Shown: positions 15,562-23,920 of the stretch, piece by piece | Layout: every line of letters starts with the position of its first letter | How positions within the stretch are numbered: the first letter of the stretch is position 1 | Assembly (NCBI GenBank): GCA_002773615.1 | Contig: PFAP01000007.1 | Coordinates: 1,821-46,298, forward strand | From: Candidatus Falkowbacteria bacterium CG10_big_fil_rev_8_21_14_0_10_39_11 | GTDB lineage: Bacteria > Patescibacteriota > Patescibacteriia > UBA11705 | Direction: 5' to 3' | Length of the DNA: 44,478 bases | Notes under the pieces: generated by a model | The model's database searches: none | Seen by the model: only the letters and a program-made list of their open reading frames with translations | What the model was told of the DNA's origin: nothing | Translations under genes and position numbers: made by a program

Positions 15562-16044
15562 ATGGTACAAAAAACTACAACCGAAAAGTCTGCCAAAGCT
15601 TCAGCTAAGGTGGAAGAAAAAGAAGTACTAAATGAAGCTGATCTAAAGAAAAAATCAGAGTATTTATACGCAGTTGGAAAGCGAAAGACCTCAATTGCAC
15701 AAGTTCGAGTCTACAAAAAAGGCGAGGGCGGTATTGTGATTAATGAGAAAGATTTGAAAGATTATTTTCCAACATCAGCTCGTCAGGAGACGGTAAAAGC
15801 TCCATTGACTTTGATTGGTCAAGGAGATAAGTTAAATGTAACAGTAAAAGTACTTGGTGGTGGTTTTGTTAGTCAATCAGAAGCGATTCGTCATGGTGTT
15901 TCTTTGGCTTTGGTTCAGTTGAACCCAAATTTCAGAAAGCCATTGAAGAAAGCGGGCTTTATTACACGAGACGCTCGCAAGAAAGAGCGTAAGAAACCTG
16001 GTTTGAAAGGTGCTCGTCGTGCACCACAATGGAAGAAACGTTAA
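15562..16044 (+). CDS. rpsI: 30S ribosomal protein S9 with N-terminal extension
   Basis: S9 reaches the P-site tRNA with its C-terminal tail. The core starts near residue 30: YLYAVGKRKTSIAQVRVYKK, GGFVSQSEAIRHGVSLAL, and RDARKKERKKPGLKGARR, ending with the canonical QWKKR. About 28 Lys/Glu-rich residues precede it, so the length is 160 aa against ~130. It is the last gene of the block and is followed by a terminator. Confidence 0.97.
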   Translation: MVQKTTTEKSAKASAKVEEKEVLNEADLKKKSEYLYAVGKRKTSIAQVRVYKKGEGGIVINEKDLKDYFPTSARQETVKAPLTLIGQGDKLNVTVKVLGGGFVSQSEAIRHGVSLALVQLNPNFRKPLKKAGFITRDARKKERKKPGLKGARRAPQWKKR

Positions 16045-16097
16045 GATCACTGATTGTGAATTCGCTGTGAATATACGAATATTACAATTTATATATA

Positions 16098-16123
16098 AAA
16101 GCTCACCGATTGGTGAGTTTTTT
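16098..16123 (+). terminator. Intrinsic terminator after rpsI
   Basis: CTCACC-gatt-GGTGAG (16102-16117) followed by T6. It ends the infA-rpsI block. Confidence 0.92.
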
Positions 16124-16140
16124 GTTTATTGAATTGATAA

Positions 16141-16169
16141 TTGTCAAAATTTTGAATATCACGTATAAT
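16141..16169 (+). promoter_or_regulatory. Promoter giving a leaderless flippase mRNA
   Basis: TTGTCA (16141-16146), a 17-bp spacer and TATAAT (16164-16169). The ATG at 16179 begins 9 bp after the -10 box, so the transcript should start at or within 3 nt of the start codon. Confidence 0.82.
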
Positions 16170-16178
16170 CTAAATATT

Positions 16179-17624
16179 ATGGAGCAAAAAACTGTCGCTC
16201 AAAATACGACGTACCTAACGTTTTCTTATGTTATGCAAAAGATATTGTCTTTTGTATATTTTGTTGTTGTGGCGCGGTTTCTGGGCGTTGAGGACCTTGG
16301 TAAGTATACGTTTGCTTTATCATTTACCACCATGTTTGCGGTGTTTATTGATTTGGGGTTAACTCAGGCTTTGATTCGTGAAGTTGCAAAATATACAGAT
16401 AAGGCCAAGGATTATATTTCTGCGATTATTGGTGTCAAATTGATTCTGGGTGTGATAACTTTTTTGGTTGTTGTCTTGGGTATCAATTTGATGGGGTATC
16501 CGCCTTTGACTAAAAATTTGGTTTATTTGTCCGCCATTGTGATGGTGATTGATTCGTTTACATTGTCCATGTGGGGAATTTTCCGAGGAAGACAAAATCT
16601 GAAATTGGAATCTTTGAGTATTATGATCAATCAGTCACTGATTGTATTGGTTGGGTTTACCGTATTGTATTTGGCGCTGCCATTGCCTTATTTGATGGCT
16701 CCGTTTATTGTAGGTAGTTCGTTTAGCTTGATATTTTCATTAATCATGATTCGATTGCGACTTGGGATGTGGCCGAAAATTCAATTGAATAACAAGTTAT
16801 TGAAGCCGTTGTTTTTGATTGCTTGGCCATTTGCTATGATTGCTATTTTTAGTCGAATTTATGGGAATGCAGATTCTGTCTTGTTGTCATATTTACTTGG
16901 ATCTGAAGGCGATAAAGCGGTTGGATGGTATCAGGCGGCGATGAAGATACCATTTGCGATGCAATTTATTCCGTCGGCTTTTGCGGCCGCTATATTTCCG
17001 GCTTTTAGTCATTATTATCACTCAGATCGCAAACAACTGACTAATATTTTTGACAAATCAATGCTGTTGTTAACTATCGTGGTGGTGCCGATAGCTTTTG
17101 GCTTGTTTAGCATTGCACCGGAAGCAATTGTGACGTTATTTGGCGTTGAATTTGCTCCGTCTATATTGACATTACAAATTATGTCTTTTGGGTTGGTTTT
17201 TGTGTTTTTGAACTTTCCTTTGGGCGCTTTACTTAATGGGTGCGATAAGCAAGTTATGAATACCAAGTTGGTTGGAATTGTTTTGTTGTTGAATGTTGTC
17301 TTGAATTTGATTTTTATTCCAAAATATCAGTATATTGGAGCCGCGTATATATTTTTATTCTCACATGGTTTGTTGTTTTTGATGAGTTTATTTGTTGCAA
17401 AGAAGATTATTCCATATAGTAAAAAGAAATTAATATTAGTGTTTCTTCGAACGATTGTGAGTGCTGTGGTTATGGCGGTGATTGTTTTTGTGTTAAAAAA
17501 TTATATATCAGTTTTTGCCGCGATTATTCCGGCGGCCATTGTGTATATTGTGATGTTGTATTTGTTAAAGGGGTTTACTAAGGATGATGTGATTTATATT
17601 CGTAAGGCAATTATTAAGCGATAA
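16179..17624 (+). CDS. Polysaccharide flippase (Wzx/MATE-like), 482 aa
   Basis: A polytopic membrane protein of the MOP superfamily, predicted to flip lipid-linked saccharides across the cytoplasmic membrane. It opens with QNTTYLTFSYVMQKILSFVY, has about 12-14 hydrophobic segments, and carries typical features such as RFLGVEDLGKYTFALSF, GWYQAAMKIPFAMQFIPSAF and PLGALLNGCDKQ. The ORF track extends to 16110, but that start lies inside the rpsI terminator; ATG 16179 fits the promoter and the family start. The pgeF and glycosyltransferase genes that follow suggest surface glycan synthesis. I cannot separate Wzx from other oligosaccharide flippases by eye. Confidence 0.9.
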   Translation: MEQKTVAQNTTYLTFSYVMQKILSFVYFVVVARFLGVEDLGKYTFALSFTTMFAVFIDLGLTQALIREVAKYTDKAKDYISAIIGVKLILGVITFLVVVLGINLMGYPPLTKNLVYLSAIVMVIDSFTLSMWGIFRGRQNLKLESLSIMINQSLIVLVGFTVLYLALPLPYLMAPFIVGSSFSLIFSLIMIRLRLGMWPKIQLNNKLLKPLFLIAWPFAMIAIFSRIYGNADSVLLSYLLGSEGDKAVGWYQAAMKIPFAMQFIPSAFAAAIFPAFSHYYHSDRKQLTNIFDKSMLLLTIVVVPIAFGLFSIAPEAIVTLFGVEFAPSILTLQIMSFGLVFVFLNFPLGALLNGCDKQVMNTKLVGIVLLLNVVLNLIFIPKYQYIGAAYIFLFSHGLLFLMSLFVAKKIIPYSKKKLILVFLRTIVSAVVMAVIVFVLKNYISVFAAIIPAAIVYIVMLYLLKGFTKDDVIYIRKAIIKR

Positions 17625-17626
17625 TT

Positions 17627-18346
17627 ATGATTAGATATTTTAAGGCGTGGCCAGGTCTTCAGGCGGCTATTTCTGAAAAAAGAGACGGAAATTTGTCTTT
17701 CAAGTGGACTGGTGGTGATGTTGTCAAAAATAGGCAATATTTTTTTTCTTCTCTTAATATCAATTTGGAGCAGATGGTCGCAGTAGATCAAATACATGGC
17801 AATCATGTGGTTGTGGTCGGATCGGGAGATATGGGGGCTGGTGCCTGGGAAAAAGATTGGTTAAGGGGTTATGATGGTTTGGTAACCAAGGAGACTGGGG
17901 TGGCTTTAGTGGTAGAGTCAGCTGATTGTGTGCCAATAATGTTCTATGACCCTAGGGTTGGCATTGTAGGAGCAGCTCACGCTGGTTGGCGTGGTGTGGT
18001 TAGTAATATTTCAGAGAAAATGGTTGAACACATGAATGAGCTCGGGAGTGACAAGGCAAAAATTTTGGTGGAAATAGGGCCACATATCGGTAGTTGTTGT
18101 TTTGAGATCAGGGAGGATATTTTAAATCAATTTGAAGCATATCCTGACTGTGTTCAGATGAATAGCAGTCTTATTCGAGTAGATTTGACTAAAATTATAA
18201 AAAAACAATTAATCGGAGCTGGAATTGAAGTGAGTAATGTTGGAGGGCAAAAGCATTGTACTCGTTGTGAACACAATTTTTATTCATATCGTCAAAGCAA
18301 CACAAATCTTGACGGCGCTATGCTCAGTGTTATTATGAGAGTATGA
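17627..18346 (+). CDS. pgeF: Peptidoglycan editing factor / laccase-domain protein (YfiH family)
   Basis: The family (DUF152) hydrolyses misincorporated residues on peptidoglycan precursors in E. coli; related proteins act on nucleosides or phenols. Conserved features are present: VDQIHGN, ESADCVPIMFYD, AAHAGWRGVV, IGPHIGSCCFEI and the C-terminal CTRCEHNFYSYRQS, which supply the His and Cys metal ligands. The length (239 aa) is normal. ATG is 2 bp after the flippase stop. Its TGA overlaps the next ATG as ATGA, indicating translational coupling. Confidence 0.95.
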   Translation: MIRYFKAWPGLQAAISEKRDGNLSFKWTGGDVVKNRQYFFSSLNINLEQMVAVDQIHGNHVVVVGSGDMGAGAWEKDWLRGYDGLVTKETGVALVVESADCVPIMFYDPRVGIVGAAHAGWRGVVSNISEKMVEHMNELGSDKAKILVEIGPHIGSCCFEIREDILNQFEAYPDCVQMNSSLIRVDLTKIIKKQLIGAGIEVSNVGGQKHCTRCEHNFYSYRQSNTNLDGAMLSVIMRV

Positions 18347-19485
18347 AGAAAACACTATTAATAACTTTGGATTTCCCACCTCAGAATGGCGGAGTAGCCA
18401 ATTATTGGGCTAATTTGCTTAAGCATTTGCCAGAGGAACGGTTGGTGGTATTGGCTCCGGAGTATGACAACTCTTTGGATTTTGATATTGAACAAAAGTA
18501 CTTGATTTATCGAAAACGGCTGATTTCTCATGATCGATGGGTATGGCCCAAGTGGCTGCCTTTTTTGTGGCAATCATTCAAAGTTTGTCGAATGGAGAAG
18601 CCCGATCAATTAATTGTTGGCCAGGTTTTGCCAGGTGGTACCGTTGCTTGGCTGTTGAAAAAATTTTTGAACACTCCTTACATTTTGTCTTTCCATGGTT
18701 TGGATATAGCAATGGCTCAAAAAACTTCCAAAAAACGAAAATTGTTCAAAATGTTGGTCAATTCGGCTGAGAAAATAATTGTTAATAGTAATTTTACCAA
18801 GAATAAATTGCTTGAGGTCTCGGGTAGATCAAACTTGGATATTGAGGTTGTTTATCCTGGAGCTTCTATTATTCCAATTGAAAATTATAATCAAACCATG
18901 TTGGAAGATATTAAAGAGCGATATAATATAAAAAATAAACAAGTTTTGTTATCAGTTGGACGGTTGGTGGAACGCAAGGGATTTGATCAAGCAATTCGAG
19001 CTATGGTTGAGGTTAAAAAGCGTTTGCCATTTGTTCATTACTTGATCGTTGGGCGAGGTTCAGACAAGAATCGTCTGGAATCAATTATTCATCATCATAA
19101 TTTGCATAAATATGTAACGATTTTAACAGATATTTCTAACGAAGAATTGCCATATTTGTACCAGTTGGCTGATTTATTTGTGATGCCATCTCGCGAATTA
19201 GCTGATGGTGACGTTGAGGGTTTTGGTATTGTCTACTTGGAAGCGAACTTGTTCAAGATTCCTGTCTTGGCAGGAAACAGTGGTGGTGTACCTGAGGCGG
19301 TAGAAGATGGTGTGAGTGGTGTTTTGGTTGATCCCCATAATATTAGTGATATTCAGCAGAAAATGTATGCGCTGCTGGATAATAAAGAACAATTGCGACA
19401 TATGGGAGAGTTGGCTGAGGAACGAGTCAAAACTAAATTTGATTGGCAAATTCAAGCCGAAAAACTGGAAGTTTTCCTCTCTTGA
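18343..19485 (+). CDS. Glycosyltransferase family 4
   Basis: A GT-B fold retaining glycosyltransferase, probably transferring a sugar from a nucleotide donor to a lipid-linked glycan on the cytoplasmic side. The N-domain begins LLITLDFPPQNGGVANYWAN. The C-domain has LSVGRLVERKGFDQAI, YLIVGRGSDKNRLE and the donor-site EGFGIVYLEAN, followed by GNSGGVPEAVEDGVSGVLVD. At 380 aa it is a normal length. It overlaps pgeF by 4 bp, so flippase-pgeF-GT4 form one operon. Substrates cannot be told from the sequence. Confidence 0.94.
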   Translation: MKKTLLITLDFPPQNGGVANYWANLLKHLPEERLVVLAPEYDNSLDFDIEQKYLIYRKRLISHDRWVWPKWLPFLWQSFKVCRMEKPDQLIVGQVLPGGTVAWLLKKFLNTPYILSFHGLDIAMAQKTSKKRKLFKMLVNSAEKIIVNSNFTKNKLLEVSGRSNLDIEVVYPGASIIPIENYNQTMLEDIKERYNIKNKQVLLSVGRLVERKGFDQAIRAMVEVKKRLPFVHYLIVGRGSDKNRLESIIHHHNLHKYVTILTDISNEELPYLYQLADLFVMPSRELADGDVEGFGIVYLEANLFKIPVLAGNSGGVPEAVEDGVSGVLVDPHNISDIQQKMYALLDNKEQLRHMGELAEERVKTKFDWQIQAEKLEVFLS

Positions 19486-19586
19486 TATTTGCCTAGAAAT
19501 GGGTGTTTTTTATTATTTTTGAAGTATTGGGACTGAGTACTTGACTAAAACGCTTGCTTTTGATAGTATATAAGTACAATTAAATT

Positions 19587-19684
19587 CCGTAGACTGCAAG
19601 AGTCGAAAGACTTAAATTTCTTGCATAGGGACATTATTAGCTTTTAGCTTGGAGCTGTTAGCTTTTATAAGTTTGAGTCTGCGG
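19587..19684 (+). promoter_or_regulatory. L10 (rplJL) ribosomal protein leader
   Basis: The closing stem CCGTAGACT (19587-19595) pairs with AGTCTGCGG (19676-19684). Inside, GCAAGA/TCTTGC (19596/19619) encloses a GNRA hairpin AGTC-GAAA-GACT. This arrangement, with CCGTAGAC next to a GC-rich arm, matches the known L10 leader by which L10(L12)4 represses its own mRNA. A TTGACT at 19541 with TAGTAT 17 bp later is a possible promoter. The rest of the 341-bp gap (19700-19826) is AT-rich; a TTAGCTTTTAGCTT repeat lies inside the leader arm. Confidence 0.82.
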
Positions 19685-19826
19685 GAAACCGGGGATTTTT
19701 TTAATCACGAATCATAAAACATTCCCAATACTGCCAAAACTCAAATAATGATTGTGAGTAATAATCTATAATTTTACAAAAGTTAGGTGGTAAATTACTT
19801 TTTACTAATTACTAATAAATTGAAAT

Positions 19827-20348
19827 ATGCCTAAAACCAAACAACAAAAAGAGGATTTGATCTCTTTGTTGACGGATAAGCTCGGTGAAGCCAAAAGCGT
19901 TGTGATGGTTAGCTACACAGGCTTGAATGTTCCTAGTACTGAGGAACTTCGAAATAAATGTAAAGACGAACAAGTCGAATTTTTAGCCGTCAAAAAGACG
20001 TTGCTAAAAAAAGTGCTTAACGAGCTGAAATTTGATGATTCGGAACTTGATTATGAGGGAAGTTTGGCTGTCGCTTTTGGCCGAGAAGATGAAGTGGCTC
20101 CAGCCAAGATCTTGAATGATTTTTCAAAGGATCATAACGAGATTATTTTTAGAGGAGGTATTTTTGAATCAAAAGTTATTGGTGTTGAAAAAGTGAAGAT
20201 GCTGGCAGCATTGCCAAGTAAACCAGAGCTATATGCCAAGATTGTTGGTTCACTCAACGCGCCTATTAGTGGCTTTGTAAATGTAATGGCTGGTAATTTG
20301 CGTGGATTGGTAACTGTTCTTAATGCAATTAAAGATAATAAACAATAA
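19827..20348 (+). CDS. rplJ: 50S ribosomal protein L10
   Basis: L10 anchors the L7/L12 stalk on 23S rRNA. The N-terminal RNA-binding domain shows KEDLISLLTDKLGEAKSVVM, VSYTGLNVPSTEELRNKC, VKKTLLKKVL and the GGIFESKVI segment. The C-terminal helix that carries L12 dimers is present (LRGLVTVLNAIKDNK). The length (173 aa) is normal. ATG is AT-flanked with no SD, downstream of the L10 leader. rplK and rplA, often just upstream, are not here. Confidence 0.97.
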   Translation: MPKTKQQKEDLISLLTDKLGEAKSVVMVSYTGLNVPSTEELRNKCKDEQVEFLAVKKTLLKKVLNELKFDDSELDYEGSLAVAFGREDEVAPAKILNDFSKDHNEIIFRGGIFESKVIGVEKVKMLAALPSKPELYAKIVGSLNAPISGFVNVMAGNLRGLVTVLNAIKDNKQ

Positions 20349-20417
20349 AATTAGTTAATTGGTAAATTAGTGAATTATAATAATTGCTAACTTATCAGTA
20401 AACAGCAGAAAAATATT

Positions 20418-20858
20418 ATGACAGATGAACAAAAGCCAGTTGAAGAAACAACTGTAGCTGAAGAAAAAAAAGAGGTTGAGGTTCCAGCGAAATTCAAGTC
20501 TTTGGTAGAAGAAATTGAAAAGATGTCTGTATTGGATTTGGCTGAATTGGTCAAAATTCTAGAAGACAAGTTTGGTGTTAGTGCTGCTGCTCCAATGATG
20601 GCTATGGCTGCCGGTCCAGCTGCCGCTGCCGCTGAAGTTGAAGAAAAATCAGAATTTGATATTGAGCTAGTGGCTGCTGGTGAAACCAAAATTGCTGTGA
20701 TCAAGGTAGTAAAAGCGGTTACCGGTCTAGGTTTGAAAGAAGCCAAAGACATGGTTGATGGAGCGCCTACAGTGATTAAGCAAGCGGTTAAGAAAGAAGA
20801 AGCTGAAGATATCAAGAATCAGATTATTGAAGCTGGTGGGCAGGTAAATTTGAAATAA
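20418..20858 (+). CDS. rplL: 50S ribosomal protein L7/L12 with N-terminal extension
   Basis: L7/L12 forms the flexible stalk that recruits translation GTPases. About 25 acidic residues precede the dimerisation domain ([20 protein letters not shown]). An Ala/Pro/Gly hinge ([11 protein letters not shown]) follows, then the C-domain [34 protein letters not shown] and VNLK. It has 146 aa against the usual ~120-125. It lies 69 bp after rplJ and is followed by a strong terminator. A 142-aa ORF on the other strand is a shadow. Confidence 0.97.
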   Translation: MTDEQKPVEETTVAEEKKEVEVPAKFKSLVEEIEKMSVLDLAELVKILEDKFGVSAAAPMMAMAAGPAAAAAEVEEKSEFDIELVAAGETKIAVIKVVKAVTGLGLKEAKDMVDGAPTVIKQAVKKEEAEDIKNQIIEAGGQVNLK

Positions 20859-20878
20859 TTTAATTTCAAATATATAAA

Positions 20879-20903
20879 AACTCTCCTTCGGGAGAGTTTT
20901 TTT
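20879..20903 (+). terminator. Intrinsic terminator after rplL
   Basis: ACTCTCC-TTCG-GGAGAGT with a stable TTCG tetraloop, followed by T7. Confidence 0.95.
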
Positions 20904-20907
20904 GATA

Positions 20908-20936
20908 TTGACAATCGTGAATATTTGTGTTAAGGT
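20908..20936 (+). promoter_or_regulatory. Promoter with extended -10 for the 20965 gene
   Basis: TTGACA (20908-20913) and, 17 bp later, TAAGGT preceded by TGT, an extended -10. The spacer pattern TTGACA-N14-TGTGN resembles the promoter at 40528. Confidence 0.6.
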
Positions 20937-20964
20937 GTAGCGTTCATCACAAAAGGAGGACGTT

Positions 20965-21621
20965 ATGCATATAGTTTTAATTACATTGATGGTATTGATT
21001 ACTTTGTTGGTTGTGTTTGGTATTTGTGGTATGGCGAAGGGCAATGATACTTTGATTGAGGTTACCGGTGTAACTTTTATGGTGGTTTTGTGTTTGCTGT
21101 TGATAAGTCCGTGGTTTGTTGAATATGCTGATACTCTGGGTGATGATGATTCTCACAATTTATCCTCACAACATGTGGTGCTTTTTGATGGTGATAATGT
21201 AGATGGTTATTGTAAGCACGTATGTTGGTGTTTGTCTGAATGTGCAAATTTGGCATTTGTTCAAGCTGTGGGGTTTGAAAGCAAGTCAATGAATGCAAAA
21301 CATAATCTGCTTAAATTGAAAATTGAAATTGAGGTAGTAAGTCTGAGTCGTTTTTTTGGCACGATTGGATTGGGTCCGGGTGATGGAAGAATGGGTATTC
21401 CTACGATCGAAGAAAATGGCGTAGAAATTGACAAGGTTGTTCGTTATCAGCTGAGTGAATTCAATGAACAATTTGCATCAGCATTTTTGAGTGAATTGTA
21501 TAACCCGTATGATGAAAAACAATTCAAATCAATGGAAAATAAGTTGAAAACTTATTTGTTGGAACATTTGTCTAAGTATGGTCTCAATATGGTTCGGTTG
21601 GTGTCGTTTGAGGTAATATAA
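20965..21621 (+). CDS. Hypothetical membrane protein, 218 aa, weakly SPFH-like
   Basis: Two hydrophobic segments (LITLMVLITLLVVFGICGM and TFMVVLCLLLISPWFV) lie in the first ~50 residues. A short loop with several Cys follows (YCKHVCWCLSEC), then a soluble C-domain. Its end, LKTYLLEHLSKYGLNMVRLV, resembles the helix-strand tail of SPFH/band-7 domains (compare the clear member at 39653), but I see no other family mark, so that link is tentative. ATG 20965 has a strong SD (AAAGGAGGA). It has its own promoter and terminator and so is a single-gene unit. Confidence 0.75.
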   Translation: MHIVLITLMVLITLLVVFGICGMAKGNDTLIEVTGVTFMVVLCLLLISPWFVEYADTLGDDDSHNLSSQHVVLFDGDNVDGYCKHVCWCLSECANLAFVQAVGFESKSMNAKHNLLKLKIEIEVVSLSRFFGTIGLGPGDGRMGIPTIEENGVEIDKVVRYQLSEFNEQFASAFLSELYNPYDEKQFKSMENKLKTYLLEHLSKYGLNMVRLVSFEVI

Positions 21622-21622
21622 A

Positions 21623-21650
21623 AGAGTTGTAAAAACAACTCTATTTTTTT
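21623..21650 (+). terminator. Intrinsic terminator after the 20965 gene
   Basis: AGAGTTGT-aaaa-ACAACTCT followed by AT7. Confidence 0.9.
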
Positions 21651-21677
21651 GACCTTTAATGGAAATAGGGGTCGTCT

Positions 21678-23828
21678 TTATAGACTGAATTTATATAAAT
21701 TGTGATCAGCGATGACGTAGCCGATTTGGCCATCTGTTGAAATGGTGATTGCTTGGATTTGATTGAGGTTGTCAAATTGTAGTTGTTTGACGGTAGAGCC
21801 TTGTTTGTCGACGACAATTATTCGTTTGTTGGCTGGATCAGAAATGTATAGATTGTTTAATTCAGGAGTCGTGAAAATTTCTTCGGCATTGTTGGTTTCA
21901 GGGTCGAAGATTGGAGAATTTATTGCTTCGGCGTCACCGGCATAGTATTTGAGTAGTTTGCCGTCTTTGGTCAAGACATAAATGCTGCCATCAATGGTCA
22001 AGTCACTGGCTTGGCTTAAGTCTTCGGTGGTAGTTAGCCAATTGGATTCTGAGCCGGCACCATTGTCGTTTGATTTGGTGATTTGTCCGTCTAGTAGGGT
22101 GTAAAGTCGACCATTGTAGATCTGGATATTATTTGGTTGGCTGTCAAGAGTTTTTATTTTGGTGAAGTTACTGTTTTGAAGGGATAATAGTGAGTTGTCT
22201 TTGCTGACTAGGCGAATATTGCCATTCTCGTCACTGGTACCCATCGTGATGTCAGTGTCATAATTGATGATTGACTCTAGGCTTTTGTTGGTGGGATCAA
22301 TAACAGCGATGGTTTTGCTATTGCCTAGTGCGTATATCTTGTTATTAATAATTAAAATTTGATTGGCGTTTATTTGTTGGCCATTTATTTCTAAGGTGAC
22401 GATTTGTTCTAGGGAAATTTTTTCAATATTAAAAAGCTTGTGCTTGAGGTCTTTAATTTGTGATTGAAGTTCTTGGTGGTTGATTTGTTGATTTTCGGTT
22501 GCTTGTGGTAAGTACGATAGCTCGGTAATGGCATTTTTTAAGTATTCCAGACTTTTATTTTGGTCTTTGTATATATAGCTGGATTCAGCGTCGGCGATTA
22601 AATCTTTGACGGAGTTTATTTGATTTTCGTAGGCAACGTTCGATTCATTTTTTTTGGTTTGATTTTTTGACCACATGATGCCACCAGTCAATAACAGGCT
22701 AAAGACAATGATTGAAGTGATGATGATTGTTGTGGTCTTTTTTGAAGCCAATGATTGGAATATTCTTTTTGGTGAAAATGATATATGGTTGGAAACCTTT
22801 TCTGTTGGCGTTGAGCTTTTTGTTTCAGGTCGATGAAATAATTGTTCAAGACTAAATCTGATACGGGTGATAATTTGAGAAAAAGAATATTTGGGTCCAT
22901 GTTGAGGCTTGGTTGGATCGATTGAGAATACTTTTGAGATGAGCGTTAGCGCTTTTTTAAAGTGTTTGGTGATGTTGATCGCAAAGCTGGGGGTCAGTAG
23001 TTTTTCCGTTGTTTCAGTTGTATTGATCAGGTTGGCAATAGATTTTTCAGAATCAGATTTTTGACTATGATTGATGGCTGGTTCATGCTTGAGGAATAAG
23101 GTGCAGTGATCTTGATAGTTTTTATTTTTTAACTGTCTTATCTGAACTTTGAAGTAGTCAATAGCTTCGTTGATGCTATTGTTGCTGAGAATATAAAGAA
23201 TTTTTGCCGGCGATATAAGGTTATGAAATATTTCAGTCATGATAATGATGGTGTCGTGGAGAAATAGCTGTCCAGAGGTAATGACGGAAAATATTTTTAT
23301 TTTATCATTGCTGTTTGTCGGATTGTTCTGAGTGTCTTTGTCAATGATTGATATTAATTTGAAATCATTCTTTTTGGTTTTGTGTATGACGTAAACGTGG
23401 ATTTGGCCTTTGCAGGTGAAATATAGTTGACTGTTGGTGTTGTCGTCGTTTGGTTTGATGATTCCGATGAAATAATTTAGGTTCTCAATAATAAGGTTGA
23501 TCTGTCCAATTTGGATCAGCTCAATAATTTTTTGATTGGTTTTATTGAGAGCAAATTCAAAGATGGTTTCAAGGTTGCATTTTGTTGGGTCTGGCGAGTT
23601 TAGAATTTGTTGGTAGTAGCTTTCTTTGAGTGTATTTAATATGGTGGTGTATATTTTTTCCGATTGGGCAATATTGGTAGCTCGAAGTTCTATGATTCCA
23701 AAAAGAAATCCACCATGCTTTTCTTTGTTTTCCGGGAAAATCTTAAAATTTTGACAGAAGTAATCTGACTTTTTTTTGGGGTTTTTTATGGTTAGATCCT
23801 TGATTGACAATAAGTTATTTTCTGGCAT
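21678..23828 (-). CDS. Membrane protein: PPM-like domain, one TM helix, beta-propeller, 716 aa
   Basis: The N-terminal ~260 residues have the spacing of a PP2C/PPM fold (IFEFALNKTNQKIIELIQIG, LYFTCKGQIHVYVIHKTKKN, ITSGQLFLHDTIIIMTE). The metal-binding Asp motifs (DGxGG type) are missing, suggesting a non-catalytic relative. One TM helix (TTIIITSIIVFSLLLTGGIM) lies near residue 380. A coiled-coil-like segment follows, then a propeller-like C-terminus with repeated blades (KIYALGNSKTIAVIDPTNKS, NNLYISDPANKRIIVVDKQG). The PPM-like part would be cytoplasmic and the propeller outside. It is divergent from the winged-helix gene at 23921. Function unknown; a sensor or scaffold is inference. Confidence 0.75.
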   Translation of the reverse strand: MPENNLLSIKDLTIKNPKKKSDYFCQNFKIFPENKEKHGGFLFGIIELRATNIAQSEKIYTTILNTLKESYYQQILNSPDPTKCNLETIFEFALNKTNQKIIELIQIGQINLIIENLNYFIGIIKPNDDNTNSQLYFTCKGQIHVYVIHKTKKNDFKLISIIDKDTQNNPTNSNDKIKIFSVITSGQLFLHDTIIIMTEIFHNLISPAKILYILSNNSINEAIDYFKVQIRQLKNKNYQDHCTLFLKHEPAINHSQKSDSEKSIANLINTTETTEKLLTPSFAINITKHFKKALTLISKVFSIDPTKPQHGPKYSFSQIITRIRFSLEQLFHRPETKSSTPTEKVSNHISFSPKRIFQSLASKKTTTIIITSIIVFSLLLTGGIMWSKNQTKKNESNVAYENQINSVKDLIADAESSYIYKDQNKSLEYLKNAITELSYLPQATENQQINHQELQSQIKDLKHKLFNIEKISLEQIVTLEINGQQINANQILIINNKIYALGNSKTIAVIDPTNKSLESIINYDTDITMGTSDENGNIRLVSKDNSLLSLQNSNFTKIKTLDSQPNNIQIYNGRLYTLLDGQITKSNDNGAGSESNWLTTTEDLSQASDLTIDGSIYVLTKDGKLLKYYAGDAEAINSPIFDPETNNAEEIFTTPELNNLYISDPANKRIIVVDKQGSTVKQLQFDNLNQIQAITISTDGQIGYVIADHNLYKFSL

Positions 23829-23854
23829 ATTATGATAAAATCAAAGGTGGCTGG

Positions 23855-23884
23855 TTGACGATTCAATTTCTTCTGTATTATACT
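23855..23884 (+). promoter_or_regulatory. Promoter for the winged-helix gene
   Basis: TTGACG (23855-23860), an 18-bp spacer and TATACT (23879-23884), within the 92-bp divergent intergenic region. Confidence 0.6.
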
Positions 23885-23920
23885 ATAACTAACGTTCAAT
23901 GTAAATATTCTTTTGATTTT

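Noticed and set aside
16110-16178. N-terminal extension of the flippase in the ORF track
   Set aside because: It starts inside the rpsI terminator and crosses the promoter; ATG 16179 is the natural start.
20387-20815. 142-aa minus-strand ORF over rplL
   Set aside because: A Ser/Ala-rich shadow of the L7/L12 gene, without start signals.
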